Of a stretch of 64,000 bases of DNA, positions 21,931-36,525 are shown in pieces (the first letter of the stretch is position 1; every line of letters starts with the position of its first letter). The stretch spans positions 10,626,731-10,690,730 of the forward strand of contig CM055115.1 of assembly GCA_029204225.1 (NCBI GenBank). Reading direction: 5' to 3'. Made by a program: the position numbers and the translations under genes. The notes under the pieces are model-generated. The model was not told the origin of the DNA, did no database searches, and worked only from the letters and a program-made list of their open reading frames with translations. The DNA comes from Diphasiastrum complanatum (taxonomy: Eukaryota; Streptophyta; Lycopodiopsida; Lycopodiales; Lycopodiaceae).

Positions 21931-24695
21931 AGAATGTTTTGTTCATATCTTCCATTACCAAGAACAAAAGGAAGGATGTCTTGATTGCAAAAGGTAAAAG
22001 ACAAGGGAAGTTGTTCAAACTAGATACTTGTGTTATTGCTAACCAAGTTGGATGTATTACAAGTGAGCAAATACCTATTCAAGAGGTTTGGCATAAAAGG
22101 ATGGTGCACCTCAACTTCAAGTCATTGGTGGTAATGGCTAAGAAGCAAGTTGTTATTGGTCTTCCAAGATCCTTAACTAGCATCAATCATTTTGTGAGTC
22201 TTGTGCTTTGTCAAAGCCACATAGACTACCTTATACTAGATCTACATCTAGATCTACCAAGCCTTTTCAGGTTGTACATTTGGATATTCATGGAATTAAT
22301 ACAATTAGCAATAGTGGAGCTAATATGTATGTAACTTTCATTGATGATTTTAGTACATTTGTTGGATCTATCTACTAAAGAGCAAAGTTGAAGTGTATGA
22401 TGTCTTTGTGAAGTTCAAGAATGCAAGGGAGAACCAATTTTCTACAAGGATCAAATACTTAAGGAGTGACAATGGTGGTGAGTATATCTCAGTCAAGTTT
22501 AAGGTCTTTTGTGATGAGCATGGGATCAAGAGGGAGTACACAACTCCAAGGACACCACAACAAAATGGAGTGGCCGAGAGGAAGAATAGAACTTTATGTG
22601 AAAGTGCCAAAGCCATGAGGTTGGGTGCTAATCTTCCAAAACCATTTTGGGATCAAGCTTTGTTGTGTGCTAACTTTCTATGCAATAGGTGGCCGAGCGC
22701 TATATTGGATAGAAGAGCATCTTTTGCGATGATATTCAAGACGAGGCAGAGTGTCAACTTTCTTAAAACTTTTGGATGTACTTGCTATGTCAATATAACT
22801 CTTGATGATAGGACAAAGGAGGATCCATCTTCAAGGAAAGATACATTTGTTGGATATAGTGAGATGAGTAAAGCCTACAAGGTTTACATTCCTACTACTA
22901 ATAAGGTGATTGTTGGTAGAGATGTCATTTTTTATGAGAGAAATATTTCAAAGGTGTCTTCAAGTAATGATGTTGTGGATGGATCTAATATTCTTGATGG
23001 TGATGACATGGATCTTACTTTAGATGGTGATGATGAAGGACCTTCATCAAGTCAAAAGCCAAGGAGAACATCAAGGCAAAGGCAAACACCTTCAAAGGCT
23101 CACATATGCTAAGAAGGTAAGCAAGTTGTTGGAGGTACACACTTTACTTTCCTAAGCTCTTCTGATGAACCTAATTGTGTAGATGAAGCAAGGAACAAAG
23201 AGGAGTGGATCCAAGCAATGGATCTTGAGTATCAAGCTCTTATGAAGAATGAAACATGGAGATTGGTGGAATTACCTAAGGACAAGAAAGCTCTTGGATG
23301 TAAATGGATCTTCAAGGTGAAGAAAAACCAAGATGGATCTATCAATAAGCATAAGGCAAGGTTGATGGTAGAAGGATATGCTCAAGAACGTGGTATTGAC
23401 TATGATGAAACCTTTGCACCCGTGGCAAAGATGGTAAGCATTTGGGTCATCATCTCTCTTGCTACTCTTTATGGATGGGATCTATGGCAATTGGATATTA
23501 CAAATGCTTTTTTGAATGATGATCTTGAGGAGGAAGTGTACATGGAGCAACTCGAGAGCTACATTTCACCTACAAAGCCAAATCATGTGTGTCTTTTACA
23601 AAAGAGATTGTATGGCCTTAAGCAAGCACCAAGGAGTTGGTATGCTAAGCTTAACACTTTTTTACTCTCTCAAGGCTTTGTTATAAGTGAGTATGATCAT
23701 TCACTTTATTATAGATTTCTGAAAGTGATGTTACCATTTTGCTAATCTATGTGGATGATATCATCTTGAGTGGGGGAGACCAACCAAGATGTGGAGGATA
23801 TCAAGAGTGCTCTCAAGAAGGAGTTTGAGGTGCATGATCTTGGTCATTTACATTACATTTTAGGAATAGAAGTGATTAGTACTTCTCAATCTACTTTCAT
23901 TTGTCAAGAGAAGTATTCTATTCTAGAAAGATTTTATATGGTAGATGCAAGGTCTTGTGATACACCTATGGAGTCAAATGTAAAGCTAACTATAGGAGGT
24001 AATGAAAGATCCTTCAAGGACATTACTCTCTATAGAAAGCTAGTTGGTTAACTTATCTATCTAACCATCACAAGACCAGATCTAAGCTATTGTGTTGGTA
24101 GATTAAGACTTATGCAAGATCCTAGTGAAGAGCATTGAAAGCTAGGGAAACAAGTTTTGAGATACATCATGGGAACTCGAGATTTTGGCATATTGTATGA
24201 AAGATCATTACCTAAATTGTTTGGATTTGTTGGCCATAAAATGGATAGGAAATCCATAAGCTATCATTGTAATTCATAGGTGATGGAGCTATATTATGGA
24301 TGTCGAAGAAACAAGCCACTATCTCATTGTCATCTAGTGAGGCCGAGTACAAAGCACTTACACATTGCACAAAGGAAATGGTATGGATCAAGAGGATGAT
24401 AAAGGATCTTCACTTGCTGGATTTTCAGAGAGCCCAATCATCTTTTGTGACAACCTATCAGCCCAAAAGTTGGCAACCAATCCTATCTTTTATGCTAGGA
24501 GCAAGCATATTGAGGTGGCATATCACTTTGTGAGGGAGCAAGTTATAGCAAAGGAGGTGGAACTTCAACATGTTTCTTCAAAGGAATGTGTAGCTAATAT
24601 CTTTATCAAATCATTGGGAAAAGACTTGTTTATGAAGCATAGGACTTCACTTGGAGTGTTCTCAAAGTCTATGCTAAAACTAGTTGAAGAGGGAG

Positions 24696-24700
<5 letters not shown>
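21915..24700 (+). pseudogene. Copia pol (integrase, reverse transcriptase, RNase H), broken
   Basis: The integrase carries LRSDNGGEY, TPQQNGVAERKNRTLCE and the FGCTCYV tail (22.4-23.1 kb). A frameshift near 23110 precedes the RT with FAPVAKM, QLDITNAFLNDDLEEEVYM, LYGLKQAPRSWY and, after a frameshift near 23745, the YVDDIIL box. RNase H follows with SSSEAEYKAL and a deletion near 24230. Integrase would join the DNA copy to the chromosome; this copy cannot make an intact polyprotein. Confidence 0.88.
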
Positions 24701-25423
<723 letters not shown>

Positions 25424-26158
25424 GGGTCTCTTCAAGTTGATCTTGGCCATTAAATCTATTAAGCTAGATCTTGAATACAAAAGCTTGGATCAATCTCAAT
25501 ATTTGGCAATGGAGGTGTTGGAGGAAATGTTGATGAAATCTAGCACAAAGATGCGGCCCTCATTGTCAGTCATTGAGTGCACCCAATGGTGCCTTTTCCT
25601 TGAACATATGTCTAATAAGTAATAAGGGGCTTGGGATTCTCCTCTTCAGAAGAAGTAGACTCTCATCCCTTGGTACCAGTTTTGGGGGTGAGAGGTCTAG
25701 CTTGTGGCTAGGCGGTTTCGGTGTGGGATCCAAACACGCAGCCCGCATGTGTGCCAGTGGGGCCAAGTTTTCTACTGGTTAAAGCATCATCAATTCTTCT
25801 ACATGGGCATGCACATAGTGAAATCGTAATTCTTCCTCATCAAGTACTTAGAGCATCTGCACACTTACCAACAAGTGGTCAACTCCTGCCCTATATGTGT
25901 TGGGTCAAACCATTATTATAGATCTTGCATGAAATCAAAATAGTTTCTAATTTATAAGTCATAGTTCTAAAAGACAAATCTTACTTCTAAAGATTAAAAA
26001 CAAATCTTTATTATATAATGAAAAAGCATGACACTTAATAAAGCCATTAAATTGTATGGGCATCAAAGTCAAATCTTGGCATCTGAGGGAGATATCTAGA
26101 CAAAGACAAAATGTCACTTCATCAAGGCAATGCATTAAATGCTCTCTCTCTTTCTCTC

Positions 26159-26213
<55 letters not shown>

Positions 26214-27067
26214 CATTGAAAAAAATGAGAATGTAAGAAAAAGCTCACCTTCACTACCTACGTCACGAAAACATCGTATATATGACGAAAACAAGAAATA
26301 TCGTTATTGTATGCATCCTTCCTATTGTGGCTTTGCACCCAATCCAGATATTTATGGTATGACATAAACCATATACTTAATTAATGTATGAAAAAATGTC
26401 ATGACATGACTAAAAACCTTAGTACCAATCATGACTTGGCGACACATAGGGTGTTGTGAAACCTACACCATACGCGTAATGCTAGGTGCTCTAATTTTCT
26501 TTGAATTCGTGAGGCACCTTTAGAGCTAGAATGTGCATCCACCTTTCTCTCTCCTCCTAAATCTGTTGTTCTCTCTCCGAAATCTGCCACCGTACATTCT
26601 CTCTCCACTCTCACACCTTAGCATTATGTAGTGAAAGGACCGAGGGCTTTGGCCCTTCTGTGCAAGACTGGCGGGCTTTGGCTCCTGCCCTCGGGCAAGG
26701 TCCTTGGACCAAAGCCTTCCACATAACCTAAAGCCCTGCTCACTAGTGAATCTTGACCAGGCCAGGAATTCGGACCATACTGCTCGGAGAGAGGACGTTA
26801 GGGCCCAGCAAAAAATGTTAAGGCTTTCTGTCGGCGGGCAGCTGTCCATCCATCCATGGATCCTACTTCTCCTTCAAGTCAAGTCTTCAAGTCCTTGGTT
26901 GGTTAGATGGTTGTTCACAGTGGAGTAAACAAAAGCTTCTGCTCACCAATCCACGCAAAAGCTTTCTCATTTTCAATTCTTCCTTCTCTTTTATGTTCAG
27001 AATTTAGTGGACTGCTTTCATCTTGTTACATTCCCAGGCCGCTTTCAATATTTTAATCGACAGCAAA
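25424..27067. other. Upstream region of the first dioxygenase gene
   Basis: No gene could be supported. A (TA)n run occupies about 26163-26209 after a CT-rich stretch. Around 26630-26760 several copies of 'gggctttggc/gaccaaagcc' words form imperfect inverted repeats. No clear TATA box was found just before the dioxygenase start. Confidence 0.5.
26163..26209. repeat. (TA)n microsatellite
   Basis: About 23 uninterrupted TA units, preceded by a short CT-rich run. Confidence 0.95.
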
Positions 27068-29381
27068 ATGGCTTCCACTGCTCAAGTGGAGGTCGTCAAG
27101 AGCAGCGAGGACAACACTCTCAGGAATTCTAAGTACGTGAAGGGCGTTCAGTACTTGGTAGAGAATGGGGTAATGCAAATTCCTGATGTTTACGCTCAGC
27201 CTCCGCATCAACGTGTAGATGCTACCAAATTTGAGAGCAGTAATGAGATTCCTGTGGTTGACCTTGCTGGACTGCAAGATGACAGCCGCTCTGGAGTGCT
27301 GGCGGAGATTAAAAACGCCTGCGAAAGATGGGGCTTCTTCCAGGTTGATCTTTTAAGGCTCACACCAGCAGAAATAAGTTCATGTTAGATAAGACAGCAG
27401 CGGAATCTGGTATAGCTATCTATGTAGCACGCGCCTTGAAAAGTGTCAGATCAAGTCTCAGATTGAGGTGAGTTGGATACTTTGTCAGGAAATTTTAAGA
27501 GAATGACAAGTTGGTTCCGTTCTGTGAGTGCAGGTGATCAACCACGGCGTGCCTGTCCCCGTGATTGAACGAATGATGGACGTTGCTCGACGGTTCCATG
27601 AGCTGCCTACAGAGGAAAAAATGGCGTATTATTCTGCGTATCAGTCTGAGTCTCCGTCTCGGTCACATCGTTTTCAAACTATCTATAACGCAGAAAAGCA
27701 AACAGTTCTTGAATGGCGAGATAGTCTTGATCAGAAATGCTATCCTCCACCTGAAGACGATAAATGGCTCAAAAACCCCATCGATTATCGGTATCATCCA
27801 ATTCCTCCTATCTATCTCTTCATGCTTTGTCTGTGTGCCCCACTTACAAAGTTAGCTAATTTTAGTTAGTGTTAATTGGAGTTAATTGAGATCTGTGCCT
27901 GCCGTGCCCCACTTTCACTCAACTCGCACAAGCTAATTGACTAATCCAGTTAGCATTAATGGACTTTTTATTAGATTTAGAGGTTTCTTAGCTTTTGTAA
28001 CTTCTTCTTTTTTTTTCTTAAATTTTCAATTTTCAGATTGCTTTGGATCATTTTTTTATCCATTATTTTCATTTTCTTATTTGATTTGTTGTTTTTAGAT
28101 CTGTAGCCATTGATTTTAGCTCTTTAATAATATTGAGCTTTATTGATTTAGGGCTATATTAACCAAGTTATGACTATTTTAGTAAAAACTCTTTCATATT
28201 TAGTTGATTATAAGTTTTAGTTTGTCTGTCTCTAGAGTATTATCTTGTGCTTTTGCTTAAGTGTTGCTTTACCCTTTTTTCGGATCACTTGTACTTTATT
28301 AGTGATGATTCCAACTGCCAAAGACCTCGTAAATGGGCAGCCAACAGCCCACAGTGTCCCTCTCCGTTCTACAAACAAACTTGCACTTCTCTCTCCTCCT
28401 CCATCAATGCCTCCTTTAACAAAACCTCTATGCAGTTTAGGGCATTTCTTAAGGGATGCACTAACGGGTGTGAGATGGGGGGAGCACTTCAGATCCAGCA
28501 ATTGTAAGCGGGGCATAGAAAAATCGCATTAAAGGTGTCTCGTTCATAAGTTTATGTGTTATGATTAACAGAGATGCAGCGATGGATTACAGTGGGGAGG
28601 TAAGAAAATTGGCGAAACTTCTTCTTGCAGTCATGTCGGAAGGCTTGAATCTTAGCTCAGACGCCTTGGAAAAGGCCCTGGGAGACGAATTTGGGCAAAA
28701 TTTTCTGATAAATTACTATCCCCCTTGTCCTAATCCAGAGCTGGTTCTCGGCGTCAACTCTCATTCAGATCCTGGCGCATTGACTGTGCTCTTGCAAGAT
28801 GAAATTGGTGGCTTACAGGTTTTCAATGAAGGGAATTGGTTTGATGTTAAGCCTTTGGCAAATGCATTGGTCATCAACGTCGCTGACGAGTTAGAGGTCT
28901 GTATGAAACAGACTAAAGCAACTCAACCGCACCTATCGCAGATGCGTTAGTTTTAAGATTAGATTTCAAAAGCTTAGATGAAGTCTGAATAGCTGTTTGT
29001 TGCAGGACTTATAACAGAATTGTCTCATTCGTTCAGATCCTGTTGATTACTAAAGCGAACCTACCTTTACTGTGTATAATATTCATCGATGTGCTTTCTG
29101 TGAAGACTTAGGCAGTTTTCTTGCAGGTTCTAAGCAACGGCATATACAAGAGTGTGGCTCATCGTGCCATTCGGAGGGTAGGAGATGTTGCTCGCATTTC
29201 TATTGCAAGCTTTTGTAATCCGACATGGGAAGCTAAAATGGGTCCCATTGCCGAACTCACCAAAACAAATCCTCCTCTTTATAAGGAGCATCTCTTCAGA
29301 GATTTCATCCGCCATTTCCGTTCTAGATATTATGATGGAAAAGGCTGCCTCGACAACTTTAGGTTACCAAATAACCTTTGA
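27068..29381 (+). CDS. 2-oxoglutarate/Fe(II)-dependent dioxygenase, SRG1-like (DOXC class), paralog 1
   Basis: Four exons, 27068-27343, 27534-27790, 28572-28896 and 29127-29381, join in frame to 371 codons including stop; all introns are GT..AG. The start is ATG 27068 (MASTAQVEV). The amino-terminal domain has EIPVVDLAGL, CERWGFFQ and VINHGVP. The catalytic jelly roll has NYYPPCP, the iron ligands His242, Asp244 (NSHSDPG) and His298 (SVAHRAIRR), and the 2-oxoglutarate-binding Arg309 with Ser311 (RIS). Such enzymes hydroxylate, demethylate or desaturate small metabolites in the cytosol. The substrate cannot be read from sequence; SRG1, codeine demethylase and norcoclaurine-synthase-like members share this architecture. 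Intron 2 is 781 bp against 124 bp in paralog 2, implying an insertion. Confidence 0.92.
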
Positions 29382-29387
29382 GATCCA

Positions 29388-29911
29388 ATCAATGCACTTT
29401 AAGCTTCCTACAGAGTGATCATTTTCATATAAGAGCTTGGAAAGATCAATGTACTTAAAGCTTCCTAGACAGTGATCATTTTCATATTAAGTCTTTGAAA
29501 GATCAATACCATTGATGAGAATAATGCATTGAAAATGCCTTCTCCCTGGAAAGGCACTACAGAATAGTTACGTTATAAGTGTATATACATGACACGATCG
29601 TCTTTACGCTCGCTCTATCAAATAGACTCGTGTGTATAGCTAAGGTTGTTGAATATGTGAAACACCTTGTGTTCTTTCAAGGTATAAAAAATGATTAATT
29701 TGCTTCACTAGCTAATGTCCCTTGCTTTCTCTATAGAGGTCTTGTGAATGTTGTGAGGAGAAGCTTATTGTATATCTAAAATTTCCCTCAAGAATATAGA
29801 GTTCATGTTGCTAGAGCTCTAGTTCTCTTAGCTCTATAGAGGTGTTGTGAGGAGAAGCATTGTATATCTGATTTTTTCCTCAAGAGTATAGAGTTCATGT
29901 TGCTAGAGCTC
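29388..29911. repeat. Two local tandem duplications downstream of dioxygenase 1
   Basis: A ~58-bp unit (gatcaatg.ac.ttaa.gcttcct..agtgatcattttcatat) is duplicated at about 29388-29505. A ~100-bp unit (ctctatagaggt.ttgtgag..aagc..attgtatatct..gagttcatgttgctagagctct) is duplicated at about 29734-29911. Parts of this flank, around 29530-29710, resemble 41830-41970 downstream of paralog 2, so the ancestral duplication included 3' flanking DNA. Confidence 0.75.
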
Positions 29912-31332
29912 TTTTCCTTTACTCATAAAATGAGCTAAAAACATTAGAGTGGAGGGAAGGACATATCTAATGCACTCTTTGACGGAGATACACATACAAA
30001 GAAGAAAGTATCAATTCACTTGGTCTATCATATACTTACATCAATTACTTTTAAATACACTCATTGTGATAACCTCACAAACTTGGTCTTAAAAGTATTT
30101 CGCTCCCAAGAAGAAGAATCTTTATTAGGGTGGATCAAAACTTGTAATTGACAAGAATTTGATGATCAATGTGAATTCCTATAATTGAATCTTACTAGCT
30201 CAATGTACAATACAATAACTTTTTCACTTCTTCAATAAACAGAACTTTGGTTGTTGGTTGAGTATAGTGAGGAATAAAATTCTAATTTGCTTTTTGATCT
30301 TTGAACTATAGAGAAATTTACATGTTACAAATTGAAAATATGAACTTTGTTGAGCTATGATGTTATAGCTTCTCTAACTACCATGCTTGCAATAGTTATG
30401 AATTTAGTGGTTACTTTGCAGCTTAAGCATTGTGATAAGAAATGCCATCCTCTAAAACACCTAGACAAGTTAGAATACTTATGTTACTCTTATCTCTTTT
30501 GCAAACACTACAATTACTCTTGTTGTAAGTAGGCCATTGCCTACATCTAGGTTGTCATCATTTGTATCCATCTTTTGCTAATTTGCATTGTTAAAATTTG
30601 ATGACTTCAATTAGATAGGATTTTTTTTTTGTTAGATTATGTGCATGTTATTCTTATAGTCATTTATGATGAAGTCATATAAAACAATCTTTACAAAGGG
30701 TCTTTTTTGGATTAAGAACTCCTCTAATGCCACGCTCGTCGAGCTGCCAGTTGGCAGCGCAAATTGTTTTCTTTCGTTTCGTGTCTTCCTCTAATGTGTT
30801 TTGTCACCTGGTCGTTGGGCCGAATCTCGAATACTTTTATTTCGGTCTTCGGGTTTGTTTGCCCTTTGCCTATATTGGCAAATCTAGCCATGTAGAATAT
30901 TGTACATTTTGTCCGTAATTGGATTTGACACTTGTATGGCCAAAGTGCCACATGGAAATCTACACCTAATGTAGGTTAGCTCGAGTCAAGAGGAGTGGTT
31001 GTGGTCATTTGGTAGAGATTTCTACTTTATAGGATCTAGACCTTGATTTAACATGAGATTTTTACCAACCATGCACCTACCAAGCATGACTCTAGGATCT
31101 AGGCTAGGGTTTCATTTTAGGGCAAGAAAGTTGAGTCTACTTCCTTATTACATGCTGGAAATTCACCTAACTTAGCAAAGGAAGTGAGTTTTGCTATGTA
31201 TTCCATCTCTACATAGTGAGAAGATAGATTATTTTTGGAGCACATTGGCAACCTCGAGTTTCTACTCTCATGCACATTGATTCTTGATGATCCAAATGAA
31301 ACCAACACTTTGAAGACTTCAAACACAACTTG
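29912..31332. other. Intergenic stretch left of the gypsy element
   Basis: No gene was supported. It holds the partial repeat 30677-30729 shared with 2434-2484 and a short palindrome gctgccagttggcagc near 30739. It ends at the gypsy insertion point. Confidence 0.5.
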
Positions 31333-31851
31333 TGTTATGTCCATGACCAGTACATAGGATACAGTATATTCCTAGTCTTGGATACATGGTACTCCGGTGA
31401 AACAAGCTGTTAGTTATGCCACACCATACTGGACGTGACCCGAAAGTAACTAATATCCTTGTGAGGCCCAGAACACACGAAATGGAGTTTAGACAAGGTA
31501 TGAGATAGTGTATGCATGTGTAGAGTTATCACTAGCAATTCTATGAATAGTTGGTCCATGTTTAGGACTCTATTCTAGGTGAATCTATGTATAGGGAACT
31601 TAGGGCTATCCATGGCTATGTGCCCAGGATGCTTTTGGCTCTATATATTGGGTCCAAACTCGTCCTACTCCTCATTATGGTTGTGGATTCATTGCCAGGC
31701 TCTCACTCTACATTCATGTTTCTTGTTCCTTGGCTTGGGGGTGAGGCTTCTAGAGTTTGATTGGATGCTTCTACTTGGTTGGATGGTTTCTCCATATTGT
31801 GTTATCATTGTGTTGTGATTTGTAAGCAGGATCTAAGGAGTTTCTCTTATA
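31333..31851 (+). repeat. 5' LTR of gypsy element
   Basis: The LTR starts TGTTATGTCC and ends near ctcttata, one base before the PBS. The end is not a clear CA dinucleotide, so the right border is uncertain by a few bases. Confidence 0.85.
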
Positions 31852-33512
31852 GTGGTATCAGAGCAAGGCTTACAAGTTTGGAGAGGTGGTGTTTTTCATT
31901 GGAGCTTGGTGGTATTCAACTAGTATTCTCATCCAAGGAGTGGAGCAAGGTTGCAAGTTGTTGGATCTTCCCAAATTCAATTTGCATGATCCATATGTCT
32001 CTCAAGTTCATTGTGGTTTATGTAAAATTGTGCTAGAAAATCAATTTTGGTGTCTTTTCTGGAGCGTTAGCATGTGTAGCTCAAAACTAGTTATGGATCT
32101 GAAATTTCTAGCAAGTTTTTTCATTTTGAAGTAGTTAAAATTCAGGTTGCATGTTGGATCTTCCCATGAATTTGGATTCTAGGCTCTTTTGTGGCCAATT
32201 TGGCTTGTTTTCCATGATTTTGGCACAAAATTGATGGTAGAATTCAAAATCCAGCAAGTTCAGATGAATTGGTTGGTTATAACTCTGTATTTTGGATTTC
32301 ATGTGGATTTGGAAAACGTTCTTGCCATTAAATTCCAATTGGGCATGGTGAAAAAACTTAGAAAGGGCTAAAATTCATGATTTTTGCTTGTTTTTTTATG
32401 AAATTGGATGGTGGGAGGTTGTTGAACATCAATTGAAGCTGGGAAAAGATGAATCATAGTCTTTTGAAGCTGTCCTAGAAGTTAGAGCCAATAATTCCAA
32501 CAATTGGGTTTGTAGGAAGTCAAAAAGTGTCAAAAATTGACCAATTTTGGTGAATTTTGGGGGGTGGATTTCTCTAAATCCATAAGGGGATCATTCTGGA
32601 TTTTTTACAGCATGATTTGTATTTCTTTTTACCTTCCCAGCAACCTATTAGACCTGTAAATTAATGGGTAGAGGCTTATGTTTCAATTCCATCAAGTTTG
32701 TCGCAACTTTGACTTCTAGAAATCAAGAATTCATGGTTCTCAGCCCATACTGCTTCATAGAATCTGTATAAAAGCTTCATGGAACTCTTAGAGACCATTT
32801 AAGACTGTTTGGATCATCACTTTTAAGCTTGGTTGAGTGTTTGCAAGTTTTTAGGCAAATTGGCCTTGAAAAAATGCGCCCTCCTATAGGTTATTTGGCT
32901 GTTTTGAACTCGCACGTGTGAATTCTAGGTGGCAGGTTGACATGGCAAGTGTCTTGTTCACTAGGTCTCCCTCTATACTGAGGTTTACAGCACCCAATTT
33001 GGTGTCCTGTAGCCAAAAATATGATCATCTGAAGTTTTGCAATTTTGTGAGCAAAATCGGTAGAATTTCGAATGGTACTTATTGCATGCATGTCGATTTC
33101 CTATTTTGAGGTACTATACTTGCATGGAATGTCTGCATGTTGATTATCAGAGTGATTCTGACATGCATGAGTGGTTTAGATCTATTTTGAGTGGTTATAT
33201 GCATGTACTCTGACTAATAGATACAAAATTGGGTTTTATAGCTGACAATTTCTATATTTCGATTGCTTAATAACTGATTGTGATTTTTTATGAATTTTTA
33301 AAAAACGTAAAAAAAAATTTAAAAAAATTAAAAGTGCGAAAACTCAATTTTTTTAGTTTTTTTCCAGTTTCTTAAAATATCTATGAAATTGACTAAAAAT
33401 AGTGATTTGACTATGCTAGAGTTAATTTCAGTCGATTTTGGTCAACTGTACTTCACTATGAGTTAATCTGATATTAATTAAATTTAGTGATTTCTAGGAT
33501 AGATATATCGAG

Positions 33513-36500
33513 ATGGCCGAAGAAAGTGCGCCATCTTATATGGTGATTTGTCATATCAAGCTGCAAATCCAAGTGCGCCATCTTATATGGTGATTTGTCA
33601 ACAGTTGAGTACGGCGCTCAATGATATGAATAATCGTAATCAGATGAGAGATCAACAAATGGAGGTTCTGTTGAATCAAGTCAAATTGATGTCTTCACCC
33701 AATCTCGGTTTTCAACTGGAGGTTTATGCGAGCGAGAAGAAGGAGAAGAAACCTGAAGTCGTCGAGGACTAGCTGGCCAAGTGGAGTAGTTACTTCAATC
33801 TGCATGGTGTAAATGTGCTTCAAAACCTCGATGATGCATTTCGGATTGCGAAAACATATGATTCCACAGTGGTGACATCCAGGAAGCTGTTTACAAGGGT
33901 CTTAATAAAGTGACTATCAAAAATAAATATCCATTACCTAGGATGGATGATCTTGTAGATCGCTTGAGTGGAGCACAGTATTTCACCAAGATAGATCTCA
34001 GGACAGGGTACCATCAAATAAGAATTAAGTCGGAAGATGTCCAAAAGATAGAATTTCGTTCTAGATTTGGTCATTATGAATTTCTAGTGTTGCCATTTGG
34101 ATTAACAAATGCTCCAGCAATGTTCCAACAAATGATGAACGATTTATTTCGTCCATATTTGGGAAAGTTTGTGGTTGTATTCTTAGACGACATTCTTGTT
34201 TACAGTAAATTCTTGGTGGAACACGTAGAACACTTAAAAACCGTCTTGATGAAGCCATCGGGAGTTACTCTACGCTAAAGAGTCCAAGTGTGAATTCTTT
34301 AAGCAAGATATGCTCTATCTCGGTCATAAGATCACAATAAATGGAATCAAGATTGACGAGGATAAAATCAAGATTGTGATTGAGTGGCCAATTCTGGAAA
34401 CTGTGAGGCAAGTAAAGTCATTTTTAGGTTTTACACTTTTCTTCAAGAGATTTATTGAGGATTATGCTAAGTTAGCAGCACCACTTAATGATCTAACAAA
34501 AGGGTTTGTTAATAAATAAAAAAAGGGGAATCAACCTAGTCCGCCTGTTATTTGGAACGAGGAATTGAATCAATGTTTTGAAAAACTTAAAGCAATGATT
34601 GTTTCAGCTCCCGTGTTACAAATTGCAAATCCAGATTTACCTTATGTCGTGAGAACGGACGCAAGTGATGTTGCAGTTGGAGCGGTTCTATTACAAATGG
34701 ATAGGCCACTAGCGTTTGAGAGCAAAAAATTCACTGGTCCTCAGTTGCATTATACTATGCAGGAAAAGGAATTGTTTGCTGTAATCCATGCACTTAAAAC
34801 CTGGAGACACTACTTGTATGGTAGTAAGCTTGTAGTGTATACGGATCACCAGTCTCTTAAGTATTTTTGTAATCAACATGATCTTCGGGGTAGAAAAGCT
34901 CAATGGACTGAATTGATGCAAGAATTGGATCATGAAATTTGTTACATAAGAGACAGCTCTAATCAAGTAGCAGATGCTCTTAGTCGAATCGGTGAACTGA
35001 ACGAGTTGTTATTCATTCAGATTTCGACGGATCTATATCTTTCGCTGAGAGGAAAATATGAATCAAATTTTCATTTTGATCACATTTGGAACATTGTTCA
35101 GACCGGACGAAATGTGGACAGTGTTGAGTCAGAAACACAGGGGACTCAACCAACTAAAAAAGATAAGAAGACTGTGGAACAGTCCACCATTCGAGATGGA
35201 TTACTATTTTGGAATGGAAAAGTTTGTGTACCTAGTGATGATGAGCTCAAACGTAAGATTTTGTTTGAATGTCATGACATACCCTGTGCAGGACATCCCG
35301 GTATACACAGGATTCTGGACTTGGTTAAAAGAGAATTTTATTGGCCAAAGCTCAAGCCATATGTCGAGTCATATGTTGTTAAATGCAAACCCTGTCAACT
35401 AGCAAAGGCTGAACGCCATAAGGCTGATGGTTTCTTGCATCCGTTAGATATCCCAGATAAGAAATGGGAAAGTATATCTATGGATTTTGTAGTTGGACTT
35501 CCAAAGATCGAATGGCAAAATGATTCTATTTGAGTTGTAGTGGATCGGTTAACTAAGTTAGTTGCATTCATACCAGTCAAGTCAACTGTAAAGGCTTCTA
35601 ATTTAGCCCGGATCTTTGTTGAAAGATTATTTCGGTTGTATGTTCCGCCAAGTGACATTGTTAGTGATAGAGATACTAACTTCACAGGTCACTTTTGGTC
35701 AGCAATATTCCATAAACTTGAAACTTCTTTGAGTTTAAGTTCTTCTGATCATCCTAAATCAGATGGCCAGACAACAAGGGCTAATCAAACTATGGAAGAT
35801 ATTTTGAGGACGTATGTTTCTCATAGGCAATCTCATTGGGAATATTAGGCTCCCACTAGTTGAGTTTGCATATAATAGTAGAAAACATTCTGCTACAGGT
35901 TACAGTCCTTTTATGCTAACGGATTTCAACCTAGATCTCTAGTAAATGTTGAGACAAAGTTTGTTAAGATCCATAAGGTTGCTGATTTTTTGCATGATAT
36001 GCAAGACATGTTACAAGTGGTTAAGGATAGTATCCGAAGTGCTCAGGATAGAGCTAAACACTATACCGATCTTAAGAGATCTCCAAGAGATTTTAAAGTT
36101 GATGACTGGGTATATCTTAAAATTCCAAAAGATTCTAAAACGTTACGTACAGGGAAGCATTATAGGCTGTCTACCCGTTATTGTGGACCTTTCAGGATTG
36201 TACGTAGAATTGGTTCTTTGGCGTATGAACTCGATCTTCAAGGAAAATCGACTGCACACCCAGTATTTCATGTAAGTCGTTTAAAACTAAGTTTACATGA
36301 TGGTGATACAGTTGGATCGGATGAGGATTTATCCCATTTGGAAGATTTATCGCTTAGTGTACCTTTGGAACCTGAAAAAGTGCTCAGAACCAGAAATAAA
36401 CAATTGAGTAATTCGGTGGAAGGGTCGTACTGAGGATGATGATTCATGGGAGAGAGTTGATAGCAAAAAGAAGAATTTCTCGAATTTTAGTTTCTAAGGA
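33513..36500 (+). pseudogene. Gypsy gag-pol remnant
   Basis: Gag starts at ATG 33513 (MAEESAPSYMV) but a 46-bp duplication (repeat words at 33527 and 33573) shifts the frame, and it stops at 33769. At about 33900 the sequence jumps into the RT at [16 protein letters not shown]; the RT has [21 protein letters not shown] and the [10 protein letters not shown] catalytic box. RNase H has RTDASDVAVGAVLLQ and YTDHQSLKYF. Integrase has the H..H..C..C zinc domain (ECHDIPCAGHPGIHR, CKPCQLAK), a TGA at 35532 and a frameshift near 35850. The tail has HPVFHVSRLK and, after a shift near 36415, a chromodomain-like WKGRTEDDDSWER. Confidence 0.88.
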
Positions 36501-36525
36501 TAGAAACAGTTTAAGGAGGGAAGAA

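Noticed and set aside
25437-25800. Short frames resembling gene pieces between the copia element and dioxygenase 1
   Set aside because: No motif, no splice-consistent extension and no homologous copy in the window.
28232-28532. Three overlapping ~90-codon frames inside intron 2 of dioxygenase 1
   Set aside because: They lie on both strands in an intron insertion, lack motifs and have no counterpart in the 124-bp intron of the paralog.
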